Counted from the first letter of the stretch, positions 28,258 to 38,039 are shown. The stretch: 64,000 nt of DNA from Rhodobacterales bacterium HKCCE3408 (GCA_015689705.1 WVSN01000007.1:50001-114000), one strand, 5' to 3'. Numbers and translations are program-made. The notes: generated by a model not told the origin, from the letters alone.

Positions 28258-28710
28258 TCACAGGCGGACCGAGCGGGAGGTGATCCGCATTCCGTTCCGG
28301 TTGCGATGGCGTGTGCGGTATATGACGGACGCGACCCACGTCATGTAACCGGTCGCCCAACGGCAATCGATCACGATCCGGTCGGTCCAGCGACACCCCG
28401 TTTCGGTCGGCTCGATGCTGAGCGTGTGGTCCCACTGGTCGATCATCCAGCCCATCTCGCGGCTCTGGACGCGGCGGGCAGCGCGGTCGACGCGCTCCAC
28501 ATGGACCTGGTAATTCGGGTTTTTCATGATGCCCCAGACCGTGACGTTGAGCGTGTAGGTCCGGCCCTGTTCGAGCGGGCCATCGGGAAGGTCACGGTAA
28601 ACGGCCACGCCGCGCGTGGCCTCGGCCATCTCGGCAAAGTTCAGCGCTTCGGCGAAGACCGTGTCGGGGTCTCGGGGATACTCGGCGGTAACGGTAAGCT
28701 CACGGGGCAT
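28258..28710 (-). CDS. SRPBCC-fold (START-like) protein
   Basis: 150 residues. The opening LTVTAEYPRDPDTVFAEA, a central strand series and the late IDCRWATGYMTWVASVIYRTRHRNR helix fit the hydrophobic-pocket SRPBCC superfamily. Ligand unknown. The ATG at 28710 is chosen because the frame further upstream runs antisense through the uracil-DNA glycosylase gene. It is divergent from that gene. Confidence 0.75.
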   Translation of the reverse strand: MPRELTVTAEYPRDPDTVFAEALNFAEMAEATRGVAVYRDLPDGPLEQGRTYTLNVTVWGIMKNPNYQVHVERVDRAARRVQSREMGWMIDQWDHTLSIEPTETGCRWTDRIVIDCRWATGYMTWVASVIYRTRHRNRNGMRITSRSVRL

Positions 28711-28785
28711 GGGTTTTGCTAGGCCAGGATGACACGCCACGCAACGACCATTTACCAGGGCCCGGCCGACACCTAGATTGTACTC

Positions 28786-29571
28786 ATGACGCTCGATCCG
28801 AATACCGCTCTCGCGCTTCTGGAATGGCAGGTCGAGCTTGGTGCCGACGAGGCGATGCTGGACGCGCCCGTCGACCGGACAGAACTGCCGGAGGCGCGCC
28901 CGCCGGCGGCACCCGCACCGATCCCTGTGGCGCCGGCCGCCGCTTCCGCTCCAGAGCCGGAGATCGACCGGGTTGCCGCGGCGCGGGCCGCAGCCGGAGC
29001 AGTTCGCGATCTCGAGGATCTCACGGCCGCTATCGAAGCGTTCGAGCTTTGCGACCTGAAGCGTGGATGCGAACGGACGGTCATCGCAGACGGCAACCCG
29101 GCCGCACGGGTCATGGTCATCGGAGAAGCGCCGGGCCGCGACGAAGACCGGATCGGCAAGCCCTTCGTCGGACGCGCGGGCCAGCTTCTCGACCGGATGT
29201 TCGCCGCGATCGGACTTTCGCGCGGGGCCGAAACCGGCGACAGCGCGCTCTACATCACCAATATCATCCCCTGGCGCCCGCCGCAGAACCGAGAACCCAC
29301 CCCGGAGGAGATCGCGATGATGCTGCCGTTCGTCGAGCGTCACGTCGCGCTCGCCGCGCCGGATGTCATCGTGATGATGGGCAACATTTCCTGTCAGGGA
29401 CTGCTCGGGCGGCGCGGGATTACCCGGTTGCGGGGCACCTGGACCGAAGCGATGGGCCGCCCGGCGCTGCCGATGTTCCATCCCGCCTATCTTCTGCGAA
29501 ACCCCGAAGCCAAGCGCGAGGCCTGGGCTGATCTCCTGTCGCTTCAGGCCCGGCTGAGGGGCGGGGCATGA
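28786..29571 (+). CDS. Uracil-DNA glycosylase, family 4-like
   Basis: 261 residues. After an Ala/Pro-rich N-terminal extension (about 30-70) comes the glycosylase core: VMVIGEAPGRDEDRIGKPFVGRAG, YITNIIPWRPP, and the His motif MFHPAYLLR. These match the Fe-S family 4 enzymes that remove uracil from DNA. The cluster cysteines are not all obvious; CDLKRGC lies before the core and another Cys is in GNISCQGLL. It is coupled to the next gene by ATGA. Confidence 0.88.
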   Translation: MTLDPNTALALLEWQVELGADEAMLDAPVDRTELPEARPPAAPAPIPVAPAAASAPEPEIDRVAAARAAAGAVRDLEDLTAAIEAFELCDLKRGCERTVIADGNPAARVMVIGEAPGRDEDRIGKPFVGRAGQLLDRMFAAIGLSRGAETGDSALYITNIIPWRPPQNREPTPEEIAMMLPFVERHVALAAPDVIVMMGNISCQGLLGRRGITRLRGTWTEAMGRPALPMFHPAYLLRNPEAKREAWADLLSLQARLRGGA

Positions 29572-30119
29572 GGCTGGCGCTCGCAATGGTTCTCGCGGCA
29601 GCTCCGGCGATGGCCGATCCGCTTGGTCTGGTCGACTATGACGCGCTGATCGACGCCAACATGGACCGCGCGCGGGAAGCCTGGGGCGGAAACCGTGTCA
29701 TCACGTTCGAAGATGGCACGGAGGTCATCTTTTCCGCGAATGGCATCATCCGCACGCGCGAGGCCTCGGATCGGTATTCGATCGGCTGCCTCGCCCTGAC
29801 CCTGGCCCAGATCAGCGCAGTCGCGCGGACCTGCCCCGGGGTGGTGGGCCCTGGTGACGCGGATCATGTCGACACCGCGATCGGCGCGATGATCCCGGTT
29901 TACGCGAACTCGATCCGGCCGGAGCCCGCGGATCCCGAGGAGGTCGGCCGCCGCTTCGAGGAACTCGTCCAGCGCGTACGAGCCTCGGAGGAGTTCAGCT
30001 GCCTTCTCTCACCACAGTTCTACGACGCGCTCGGTACCCTGACGGCTCCGGGGGCGCGCAGCCGGGTCGAGGACTGGCTGACGCCGCCGCGCCTTCCCGT
30101 CGACGAACCCTGCTACTGA
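29568..30119 (+). CDS. Secreted protein of unknown function
   Basis: 183 residues with a short signal peptide cleaved after AMA (about residue 16). The mature part has four Cys residues (GCLAL, RTCPG, FSCLL and the last CY), which could form two disulfides in the periplasm. No family is recognised. It overlaps the glycosylase gene and lies eight bases before moaB. Confidence 0.7.
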   Translation: MRLALAMVLAAAPAMADPLGLVDYDALIDANMDRAREAWGGNRVITFEDGTEVIFSANGIIRTREASDRYSIGCLALTLAQISAVARTCPGVVGPGDADHVDTAIGAMIPVYANSIRPEPADPEEVGRRFEELVQRVRASEEFSCLLSPQFYDALGTLTAPGARSRVEDWLTPPRLPVDEPCY

Positions 30120-30127
30120 GTGAACCC

Positions 30128-30670
30128 ATGTCCCGCATCGACGACAGCCGCGACTTTCTTCCGGTCCGCATCGCCGTTCTCGCGGTCTCGGACACGCGCA
30201 CCCTGGCCGAAGACAGTTCCGGCGATCTGCTGGTCGAGCGGCTGACGGCGGCCGGTCATACACTGGCCGCGCGGCACATCCTGCCCGATGATCGCGCAGC
30301 CATCGCCGACCAGCTTCGCGGCTGGATCGCCGACCCGGAAATCGACGTGATCCTGACCACCGGCGGCACCGGCCTGACAGGGCGTGACGTGACGGTCGAG
30401 GCTCACCGCGACGTCTATGAGAAGGAAATCGAAGCGTTCGGGACCGTCTTCACCATCGTGTCCATGCAGAAGATCGGGACATCGGCCGTACAGTCGCGCG
30501 CCACTGGCGGCGTCGCCGGTGGCACGTACCTGTTCGCGCTGCCCGGGAGCAAGTCGGCCTGCCGCGATGCCTGGGATGAAATCCTGGGCCCGCAGCTCGA
30601 CTATCGTCACCGGCCCTGCAACTTCGTCGAGATCTTTCCGCGGCTCGACGAACATCTGCGACGGAAGTGA
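30128..30670 (+). CDS. moaB: Molybdenum cofactor biosynthesis protein MoaB
   Basis: A 180-residue MoCF-domain protein. [16 protein letters not shown] at the N-terminus, [16 protein letters not shown] as the molybdopterin-binding loop, and [18 protein letters not shown] match MoaB. The family adenylylates molybdopterin (MogA function) in many alphaproteobacteria. It links to modABC and moaDE elsewhere in the window. Confidence 0.93.
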   Translation: MSRIDDSRDFLPVRIAVLAVSDTRTLAEDSSGDLLVERLTAAGHTLAARHILPDDRAAIADQLRGWIADPEIDVILTTGGTGLTGRDVTVEAHRDVYEKEIEAFGTVFTIVSMQKIGTSAVQSRATGGVAGGTYLFALPGSKSACRDAWDEILGPQLDYRHRPCNFVEIFPRLDEHLRRK

Positions 30671-30755
30671 CTGTCGAAACCGTGCAATGCGAAGCCCTTG
30701 GCGGGTTGCCCGGGGCGGACTACCTTTGTGCGGTTGCTAGCAGGGGCTTTCTGCC

Positions 30756-32222
30756 ATGCGGTTTTTTTCACGCGCTCTGACGGGATTGTTCCTCCTGTCA
30801 CTGACGATCGGCCTTCTCGCCGTCGGCGGCTGGTCGGTGTGGTCGGCCCTGCAGGACAGCTGGTCCGAGGAGGAGAGCCCCCAGATTGCCCGGGAACGCG
30901 TCTTTTCGGCCGAGGTCGCGACGGTCGCGCCCGAAACTCTGACGCCGGAACTCGTGGCTTTCGGCGAGATCCGTTCGCGTCGGACTTTGGAATTGCGCGC
31001 CCCGGCGGCCGGAACGGTCGTCGAACTGGCCGAAGGGTTCGAGGACGGCGGATCGGTGGAAGAAGGACAGCTCCTCGTCCGTATCGATCCGGCGACCGCC
31101 CAGGCAACACTGGACACCGCGCGCACCGATCTGCGCGAGGCCGAGGCCGAGCTGGCCGACGCGGAGCGCGCGCTGGACCTTGCGGGGGAGGATCTCGCCG
31201 CGGCCGAGGCGCAGGCCGATCTCCGAACCCGCGCTCTCGATCGCCAGCGCGACCTGCTCGACCGGGGCGTCGGAAGCGCCGCGGCGGTCGAAGAAGCTGA
31301 ACTTGCGGCGGCCTCCGCCGACCAGGCGGTGGTATCGCGGCGTCAGTCGCTCGCGCAGGCACAGTCGCGTCTTGACCTTGCCGGGACCGGGCTGGAGCGT
31401 CGCCGTATCGCCCTTGCCACTGCCGAGCGCGACCTCGCCGATACAGAGCTGCGTGCCGGGTTCGACGGGGTTCTGGCCGATGTGGCTGTCGTCGAGGGCC
31501 GGCTTGTCACCCAGAACGAACAGATCGCCCGGCTGATCGACGCCGACGCGCTCGAGGTCGCATTCCGTGTCTCGACTGCGCAATACGCCCGCCTGATCGC
31601 TGAGGACGGTCGGCTGCCGCGTGCTCCGGTGACCATCGTGCTGGACGTGCTTGGCCTCGACGTGACGGCGACGGGCACGCTGACACGGGAATCCGGCGCG
31701 GTCGCGGAAGGCCAGTCCGGGCGTTTGCTTTTCGCCCGGCTCGAGGACGCGCGCGGCTTTCGCGTAGGGGATTTCGTGACCGTCCGGGTCGAAGAGCCAC
31801 CGCTGGACGGCGTGGCACTTCTGCCGGCGACGGCCGTCGGTGGCGAGGGCCAGATCCTCGTCCTGGGCGAGGAGAACCGGCTCGAGGAAACCGGGGTGAC
31901 GGTGCTGCGGCGGCAGGGTGACGACGTTATCGTCGCGGCAGCGGATCTGGCCGGGGAGGAGGTCGTGCTGGCCCGGACGCCGGTGCTCGGCGCGGGTATC
32001 CGGGTCGAACCTCTGCGCCGCGACGCCGATGGCGCCATGGCGCAGGATGACGAACCGGAGACCATCCCGCTCGATCCCGAGCGGCGGGCGCGGCTGATCG
32101 CATTCGTGGAATCGAACACCTTCATTCCCGAGGAAGTGCGGGCGCGCATGCTTCAGCAACTGGCCGAGGACGAGGTGCCGGCGCGCATGGTCGCCCGCAT
32201 CGAGGCCCGGATGGGCAGCTGA
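30756..32222 (+). CDS. RND efflux periplasmic adaptor (HlyD/MFP family)
   Basis: 488 residues. An N-terminal membrane anchor (about 8-28), a split lipoyl domain (LELRAPAAGTVVELAEGFEDG and the later LRAGFDGVLADVAVVEGRLV), and a long coiled-coil hairpin (about 105-215, rich in Ala, Glu and Asp) are visible, followed by beta-barrel regions. The last 60 residues form an extra helical tail (DPERRARLIAFVESNTFI onward) beyond the usual adaptor end. It is followed four bases later by its RND pump. No outer-membrane channel gene is present. Confidence 0.92.
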   Translation: MRFFSRALTGLFLLSLTIGLLAVGGWSVWSALQDSWSEEESPQIARERVFSAEVATVAPETLTPELVAFGEIRSRRTLELRAPAAGTVVELAEGFEDGGSVEEGQLLVRIDPATAQATLDTARTDLREAEAELADAERALDLAGEDLAAAEAQADLRTRALDRQRDLLDRGVGSAAAVEEAELAAASADQAVVSRRQSLAQAQSRLDLAGTGLERRRIALATAERDLADTELRAGFDGVLADVAVVEGRLVTQNEQIARLIDADALEVAFRVSTAQYARLIAEDGRLPRAPVTIVLDVLGLDVTATGTLTRESGAVAEGQSGRLLFARLEDARGFRVGDFVTVRVEEPPLDGVALLPATAVGGEGQILVLGEENRLEETGVTVLRRQGDDVIVAAADLAGEEVVLARTPVLGAGIRVEPLRRDADGAMAQDDEPETIPLDPERRARLIAFVESNTFIPEEVRARMLQQLAEDEVPARMVARIEARMGS

Positions 32223-32226
32223 ACGG

Positions 32227-35200
32227 ATGCGTGCCCTTCCCTCAGCCGCCGGCGGCCTGCTCAGTTACTTCACCCGCCACCGCACTGCCGCGAACCTCGT
32301 GCTCGTGCTGCTGGTCGTGGCCGGCCTCGCCGCGATCCCGAACCTCCGCGCACAGTTCTTCCCCGACGTCGTGATCGAAGAGATCGACGTCTCCGTCGCC
32401 TGGGACGGTGCAGGAGCCGAGGACGTCGACCGCGCGATCGTTGCCGTCATGGAGCCGACGCTTCTGGCCGTCGAGGGCGTGACCTCGGCCCGGTCGCGTG
32501 CATCCGAAGGCCGGGCCACGATCGAGCTGGAGTTCGAGCCGGGCTGGGATATGGGGCGCGCCGCCGACGAGGTCTCGGCTGCGGTCGATTCCATCAGCGA
32601 TCTGCCGGAGGATGCCGAGGATCCGGCCGTCCGCCGATCCTCCTGGCGCGACCGGGTGACCGACGTCATCATTACCGGCCCGGTCTCGCCCGCGCAGCTT
32701 GGCCGCTTCGCGGACGAATTCGTCGGGCGGCTGTTCGAGGCCGGGGTGACGCGCGCGACCATCGGCGGCGTGTCGGCAGGTCAGGTCCTGGTCGAGGTGC
32801 CGTCGGCGGCGCTCTACCAGCACGACATCTCGATGGCCGAGATCGCGGAGGTCATCGGCGCGGCCGCCGACACCGCACCGGCCGGAAACGTGGACGGCGC
32901 CAACGCCCGGGTCCGGACCGGAACGGAACGGCGGAGCGCATCCGAGGTCGCGGCACTGGTTCTGCGCCGGAACGCCGACGGAACCACGTTGACGATCGGC
33001 GATATCGCGACCGTCACGGCGCTGGGTCCCGACCGCGACAATGCGTTTTTCGTCGGAGACGATCCGGCCGTTTCGGTTCGTGTGGACAGGTCGGACCGGG
33101 GGGACGCTATCGCCATCCAGAACTCGGTGCAGACTGTCGCCGACGAGATGGAGGCGACCCTGCCAGAGGGCGTCTCGATCGACCTGATCCGGACCCGGGC
33201 AGAATTCATCTCGGGTCGCCTGGAGCTTCTGGTCGACAACGGCCTGATCGGTCTGGGACTCGTCCTCGCGCTGCTCTTTCTTTTCCTGAACGCGCGCACG
33301 GCCTTCTGGGTCGCGGCGGGCATTCCCGTCGCGATGCTGGCGACGCTGGCGATCATGTACGCGGCCGGCCAGACGCTGAACATGATCTCGCTTTTCGCGC
33401 TTATCATCACGCTGGGTATCGTGGTCGATGACGCCATCGTCGTCGGAGAGCACGCCGATTTCAGGGCGAGGCGCCTTGGCGAGGGGCCGGTCGAGGCAGC
33501 CGAAAACGCCGCCCGGCGCATGGCGGCGCCCGTCTTCTCGGCGACCCTGACCACTGTCATCGCTTTCGCCGGCCTCACGGCAATCGGAGGCAATTTCGGT
33601 ACGCTGATCTCGGCCATTCCGTTCGCGGTCATCTGCGTGATGATCGCCAGCCTCGTGGAATGCTTCCTCATCCTGCCCAACCACATGGCCCACGCGCTGA
33701 CACACACCGCGCAGCAGCACTGGTACGACTGGCCGTCGCGGCAGGTGAACCGGGGCTTCCGCTGGGTGCGCGATACGCTGTTCCGGCCGTTCATCCGGTT
33801 CGTGATCTGGGCCCGCTATCCAGTCGTTGCCGCGGCGCTGGCGTTGCTGGCCAGCCAGGCCGCGATGTTCATTCGCGGCGACGTGACCTGGCGCTTCTTC
33901 AATGCACCCGAGACGGCGAGCGTATCCGGTAACTTCGCCATGCTCGACGGTGCGACCCGCGAGGATACGCTGGCGATGATGCGCGAGATGCAGCGCGCCA
34001 CCGAGGCCGTCGCCACGCGCTACGAGGAGCAGTACGGCGTCAACCCGCTGACCTATGTCGTGGCCGAAATCGGCGGCAACACGGGGCGCGGCCTGGCTTC
34101 GGCCGATGACAAGGACAGCGATCTGCTCGGCTCGATCGCAATCGAGCTGATCGAACCCGATTTCCGGCCGTATTCCTCCTTCGCCTTCGTTGCCGACCTG
34201 CAGGACGAGGTCCGGCAATTGCCGCTGGTCGAGGAGATCAGTTTCCGCGGCTGGCGTGGCGGGCCGGGCGGAGATGCCATCGACGTAGAGCTTTTCGGTT
34301 CGGCGACCGCCGTTCTGAAGGAGGCCGCCGAGGCGCTGAAGACGGCGCTGGCGCGCTATCCGGAGATCTCTGCGCTCGGCGACAATCTCGCCTACGACCG
34401 GTCGGAGATGAGCCTGACGCTGACACCGCAGGGCGAGGCGCTCGGATTCGACATCGAGGCGCTCGGCCGGATCGTGCGCAACCGCCTCGGCGGGATCGAA
34501 GCGGCGAGCTTCCCGGACGGGGTCCGGACGGCGTCGATCCGCGTGGAACTGCCCGAAGACGAACTGACGGCCGATTTCCTCGACCGGATGCTCCTTCGGA
34601 GCGAGAGCGGGGAATACGTGCCGCTTTCGGACATCGTTTCGGTATCGACGCGCACCGGATTTTCCACCGTGCTCCGTGAAAACGGCGTCGTCACGGTCTC
34701 GGTCACCGGGGACCTCTCCGAGGACGATCCGACCCGCGCGGAAGAGATCATGACCGAGCTGGAACAGCAGATCCTGCCGGACATCGCCGCGCGCTACGGC
34801 GTCGGGTACTACCTGTCCGGGCTGTCCGAACAGGAGCAGGACTTTCTGTCCGACGCTGGCACCGGCTTCGCGCTTTGTCTGACTGGCATCTACCTTGTCC
34901 TGGCCTGGATCTTCGCGTCGTGGACGCGGCCCGTGGTTGTGATGGCGATCATTCCCTTCGGCCTCGTCGGCACGATCTGGGGGCATTACGTCTGGGACGT
35001 GCCGCTTTCGATGTTCACGGTCGTAGGCCTGATCGGCATGACCGGGATCATCATCAACGACTCCATCGTGCTGGTCAGTACCATCGACGAGTATGCCGAA
35101 ACGCGCGGCCTGTTCCCGGCCATCGTCGACGGTGTGGCTGACCGGTTGAGGCCAGTCCTGCTGACGACCGCAACGACGGTTCTGGGCCTCGCGCCGCTTC

Positions 35201-35580
35201 TCTACGAAAGCTCGAGCCAGGCGCAGTTCCTGAAGCCGACGGTGATAACGCTGGTCTACGGTCTCGGCTTCGGCCTGGTGATCGTCCTGTTCGTGGTGCC
35301 CGCGATACTTGCGATGCAGTCCGATGTCGCGCGCCACGTCCGTGCGCTGCGCCGCGCCGCGCGCGGACCGGCCACCGGATTGCGACTGCTGCTCGGTCTT
35401 GCCGCACTCGCCATTGCCGGGCTGTTCGCCGCGACGATCGGAGCGGAGATCGTGACCGGGGCGCCGCTCCTCGGTCTTCCCGGAATTCCGTCGGCACTGG
35501 CCGTGTTCGTACTGGGTCTTCTGGCAATCACGCTTGTCGCGGGCCTCGCCGGCGCGGCATTCTCCCGCCGGCTGCGCTGA
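32227..35580 (+). CDS. RND-family efflux transporter, inner-membrane pump
   Basis: A 1117-residue AcrB/HAE-type proton-driven pump. The first TM region, two large periplasmic loops and a second TM block are in the normal order. The proton-relay pair in TM4 is present in ITLGIVVDDAIVVGEHAD, and the equivalent of TM10 reads MTGIIINDSIVLVSTIDE. After the usual final helix (FGLVIVLFVVPAILAM) about 85 residues add two more hydrophobic segments, so the protein is longer than typical 1030-1050-residue pumps. Substrate unknown. Confidence 0.95.
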   Translation: MRALPSAAGGLLSYFTRHRTAANLVLVLLVVAGLAAIPNLRAQFFPDVVIEEIDVSVAWDGAGAEDVDRAIVAVMEPTLLAVEGVTSARSRASEGRATIELEFEPGWDMGRAADEVSAAVDSISDLPEDAEDPAVRRSSWRDRVTDVIITGPVSPAQLGRFADEFVGRLFEAGVTRATIGGVSAGQVLVEVPSAALYQHDISMAEIAEVIGAAADTAPAGNVDGANARVRTGTERRSASEVAALVLRRNADGTTLTIGDIATVTALGPDRDNAFFVGDDPAVSVRVDRSDRGDAIAIQNSVQTVADEMEATLPEGVSIDLIRTRAEFISGRLELLVDNGLIGLGLVLALLFLFLNARTAFWVAAGIPVAMLATLAIMYAAGQTLNMISLFALIITLGIVVDDAIVVGEHADFRARRLGEGPVEAAENAARRMAAPVFSATLTTVIAFAGLTAIGGNFGTLISAIPFAVICVMIASLVECFLILPNHMAHALTHTAQQHWYDWPSRQVNRGFRWVRDTLFRPFIRFVIWARYPVVAAALALLASQAAMFIRGDVTWRFFNAPETASVSGNFAMLDGATREDTLAMMREMQRATEAVATRYEEQYGVNPLTYVVAEIGGNTGRGLASADDKDSDLLGSIAIELIEPDFRPYSSFAFVADLQDEVRQLPLVEEISFRGWRGGPGGDAIDVELFGSATAVLKEAAEALKTALARYPEISALGDNLAYDRSEMSLTLTPQGEALGFDIEALGRIVRNRLGGIEAASFPDGVRTASIRVELPEDELTADFLDRMLLRSESGEYVPLSDIVSVSTRTGFSTVLRENGVVTVSVTGDLSEDDPTRAEEIMTELEQQILPDIAARYGVGYYLSGLSEQEQDFLSDAGTGFALCLTGIYLVLAWIFASWTRPVVVMAIIPFGLVGTIWGHYVWDVPLSMFTVVGLIGMTGIIINDSIVLVSTIDEYAETRGLFPAIVDGVADRLRPVLLTTATTVLGLAPLLYESSSQAQFLKPTVITLVYGLGFGLVIVLFVVPAILAMQSDVARHVRALRRAARGPATGLRLLLGLAALAIAGLFAATIGAEIVTGAPLLGLPGIPSALAVFVLGLLAITLVAGLAGAAFSRRLR

Positions 35581-35583
35581 CAC

Positions 35584-36390
35584 TCAGCCGGCCGTGCAGC
35601 CCCGGAACTCGACCGCATCATGGGTGCCGAGCACGGTGATCCGCAGATCACTGCGGTTCAGCGCGAATGGGCTGGCATCGGCAGGGACGAGATCGGCCCG
35701 GGCGACCAGCCATCCGCCGTCGCGCGAGCTGGTCGCACCGCTGATCCAGATCGACGGGTCGGGATGCTCGAAGACGACTGTCTCCTCGCCACCGGTCGAT
35801 GGCAGCGGCAGCCGTGCCTCGACCGACATGCCGTCCGAGATGGGCCGGATCGTGCAGGTCGCGGCACCGGCGCTGGCCTCGTCGGCCGAAAGCGGCTGGT
35901 CGGCCAAAGCGGCGACGATGCGCGGATCCGGGCTGCCGCCGTCCTGGAGCGTTGCCGAGATCGGCAGCGACACGGGCAGGCATACGTCCTGGCAAACGCC
36001 GATGTCGATCCGGCCCTCGATCGGGTGCGCCCCGGCGCCGAGGTCCAGTTCGATCGGGAAGATCACGTCGTCGTGGTAGCCAATGGTCCGCAGCCCGGCG
36101 CTCAGGAACACCTCCGGACGCGGCCAGTGCATCCGCGCCTCGGCGCCCGATATGCTCAGGACCGGCGGAATGCCGCCCTCTCCGGGACTGCGCCAGTAGG
36201 TCTTCCAGCCGGGCGCAAGGCGGATTTCGATGGCGGCCATGTGCGAACCGTCGGCGCGGCGCCATCCGGGCAGAAGTCGTACTTCGACGACGTCGTCCAG
36301 ATCGGGCGTCTGGGCCGGTGCGGGCGCCGCCGCGACCAGGCCGATTGCCAGCAGGAGAAGGGTGCGAAAAGCGATCATCGACCGGGGCAT
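35584..36390 (-). CDS. Secreted DsbD-alpha domain protein
   Basis: 268 residues with a signal peptide ending near APAPA-QT (about 26). The body matches the N-terminal periplasmic domain of DsbD/ScsB (PF11412): WKTYWRSPGEGGIPP and the redox stretch GVCQDVCLPVSL, a C-x3-C pair. No membrane or thioredoxin domain follows, so it is a stand-alone domain that would need a partner to supply electrons. It converges with the RND gene (stop codons three bases apart) and is divergent from algH. Confidence 0.85.
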   Translation of the reverse strand: MPRSMIAFRTLLLLAIGLVAAAPAPAQTPDLDDVVEVRLLPGWRRADGSHMAAIEIRLAPGWKTYWRSPGEGGIPPVLSISGAEARMHWPRPEVFLSAGLRTIGYHDDVIFPIELDLGAGAHPIEGRIDIGVCQDVCLPVSLPISATLQDGGSPDPRIVAALADQPLSADEASAGAATCTIRPISDGMSVEARLPLPSTGGEETVVFEHPDPSIWISGATSSRDGGWLVARADLVPADASPFALNRSDLRITVLGTHDAVEFRGCTAG

Positions 36391-36495
36391 AGGCGGCGAA
36401 TGCGGCCTTGGGAAGTCACGAAGGTGCGACTTTGCCGCGAGTAACCGGTGCGCAACCGCCTTGAACGCCCCCGCGAACACGCCCATCCTCGGACC

Positions 36496-37083
36496 ATGAC
36501 CGCCGCGACCGCCCCATCGGACCTGACCGGCCACCTGCTGATCGCCATGCCCGATATGGCTGATCCGCGCTTCGCCGGGACGGTCATCCTGTTGTGTGCC
36601 CATTCCGCTGACGGCGCGATGGGGCTGATCGTCAATCGCGCGATCCCCGACGTCACCCTGTCTGAAATGCTCGAGCAACTCGGGATCGAGGGATCGTCCC
36701 GGCCCGACATGCCGGTCTGCTTCGGCGGGCCGGTCGAGACCGGGCGCGGCTTCGTTCTGCACGAGGGGGACTGGCCCGGCGCCTACGATCCGGAAGGCGA
36801 AGGGTCTATCCGGATCGGCAGTCGCTTTGGGATGACCGCGACGCTCGACATCCTCGAGGAGATCGCCAACGGGCGGGGGCCGAAGGAGGCGCTTCTGGCC
36901 CTCGGCTATGCCGGCTGGGGACCGCAGCAACTGGAAGCGGAGATTGCGTTGAACGGCTGGCTGACGGTCGAAGCGACGCCTGAGCTCGTTTTCGGAACCG
37001 AGATGGACCGGAAATGGGAAGCGGCTCTGGCCATGCTCGGTGTCGATCCGCTGATGCTGAGTTCGGACGCGGGCCGGGCCTAG
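36496..37083 (+). CDS. YqgE/AlgH family protein
   Basis: 195 residues. The family start LTGHLLIAMPDMADPRFAGT and the stretch GAMGLIVNRAI are diagnostic, as is FGGPVETGRGFVLH. AlgH was named in Pseudomonas, but its biochemical role is unsettled. The ATG at 36496 is chosen over an in-frame GTG at 36448, which adds a non-conserved 16-residue lead. Its 3' end overlaps the converging tsaC-type gene by four bases. Confidence 0.92.
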   Translation: MTAATAPSDLTGHLLIAMPDMADPRFAGTVILLCAHSADGAMGLIVNRAIPDVTLSEMLEQLGIEGSSRPDMPVCFGGPVETGRGFVLHEGDWPGAYDPEGEGSIRIGSRFGMTATLDILEEIANGRGPKEALLALGYAGWGPQQLEAEIALNGWLTVEATPELVFGTEMDRKWEAALAMLGVDPLMLSSDAGRA

Positions 37084-38039
37084 CCTTTGGGCGCAGCTGC
37101 ACGGCGCAGCCTGTCGTTGATCGCCCGCCCCAGGCCTTTGTCCGGGATCGGCGCAACAGTTATGCCCGGGCGGTTCGTGTTCCGGGCGAGCGCATCGGCG
37201 GCATGAAGCACCGCGAAGAGGTTCGCCGCCGCCTCGACCAGATCCCCGCCTGGAGAAAGGTTGAACTCCGCCGTCTCATCCGGACCGAAGCCGATGCGAA
37301 CCCACTCCGGCCTGGCGGCGCCTGACACGAGTGGCACCTGCGGCGCATAATGGCTTTCCAGCTGGCCGGGCGCAGTAATCCGGGCCGGCGTGGTATTCGA
37401 GGCAAGCGGCCCGGTCATCGCTTCGATGGCTTCCCGAGGGAGCCCTCCTTCGCGGAGCAGGGTCACCCGGTCGTCCTCAACGCCGAGAATCGTCGACTCG
37501 ACACCGACCGAGGTCGGACCGGCATCAAGGATCGCGGCAACCCGTCCGCCCAGACCGTCCGCGACATGGGCGGCTGACGTCGGGCTGATGCGCCCGGACG
37601 GGTTGGCCGACGGCGCCGCGATGGGGCCGCCGAACCCTGACAGAAGAGCGTGCGCCACGGGGTGTGCCGGAACGCGAAGCGCGACGGACGGCAGGCCGGC
37701 CGAAACGAGGGGTGACAGCCCGTGGCCCGCGCGCAGCGGCAGGACCAGCGTCAGGGGCCCCGGCCAGAAGGCCCCGGCCAGCGCCCGGGCCATCGCGCCG
37801 ACTTCCGCGAAACGTTCAGCCATCTCCGGGTCGGCGAGATGCACGATCAGCGGGTTGAACTGCGGCCGGCCCTTCGCGGCAAAGATCTCGGCCACGGCCC
37901 GGTCGTTCCGCGCGTCGGCGCCGAGACCATAGACCGTCTCGGTCGGGATCGCGACGAGTGCGCCCTGCGACAGCAGCGCGGCGGCGCGGCCGATCCCGGC
38001 CTCGTCCGGTTTCAGCATTTCTGGCTGACCCTGCGGCAT
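37080..38039 (-). CDS. L-threonylcarbamoyladenylate synthase (Sua5/TsaC)
   Basis: 319 residues. The YrdC-like domain (about 15-205) has PTETVYGLGADA, FAAKGRPQFNPLIVH and APSANPSGRISPTSA. A linker and the C-terminal Sua5 domain (about 230-319) follow, so it is the longer Sua5 form. It makes threonylcarbamoyl-AMP for the t6A37 tRNA modification. Start uncertain: the ATG at 38039 is used; the ATG at 38018 (MLKPDEAG) also fits. The frame further upstream is antisense to the acyl-CoA dehydrogenase gene. Confidence 0.93.
   Translation of the reverse strand: MPQGQPEMLKPDEAGIGRAAALLSQGALVAIPTETVYGLGADARNDRAVAEIFAAKGRPQFNPLIVHLADPEMAERFAEVGAMARALAGAFWPGPLTLVLPLRAGHGLSPLVSAGLPSVALRVPAHPVAHALLSGFGGPIAAPSANPSGRISPTSAAHVADGLGGRVAAILDAGPTSVGVESTILGVEDDRVTLLREGGLPREAIEAMTGPLASNTTPARITAPGQLESHYAPQVPLVSGAARPEWVRIGFGPDETAEFNLSPGGDLVEAAANLFAVLHAADALARNTNRPGITVAPIPDKGLGRAINDRLRRAAAPKG

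Noticed and set aside
32242-35583. 1113-residue open frame antisense to the RND pump
   Set aside because: GC-rich codon bias keeps the opposite frame open; the product is low-complexity Arg/Asp/His-rich and matches no family.
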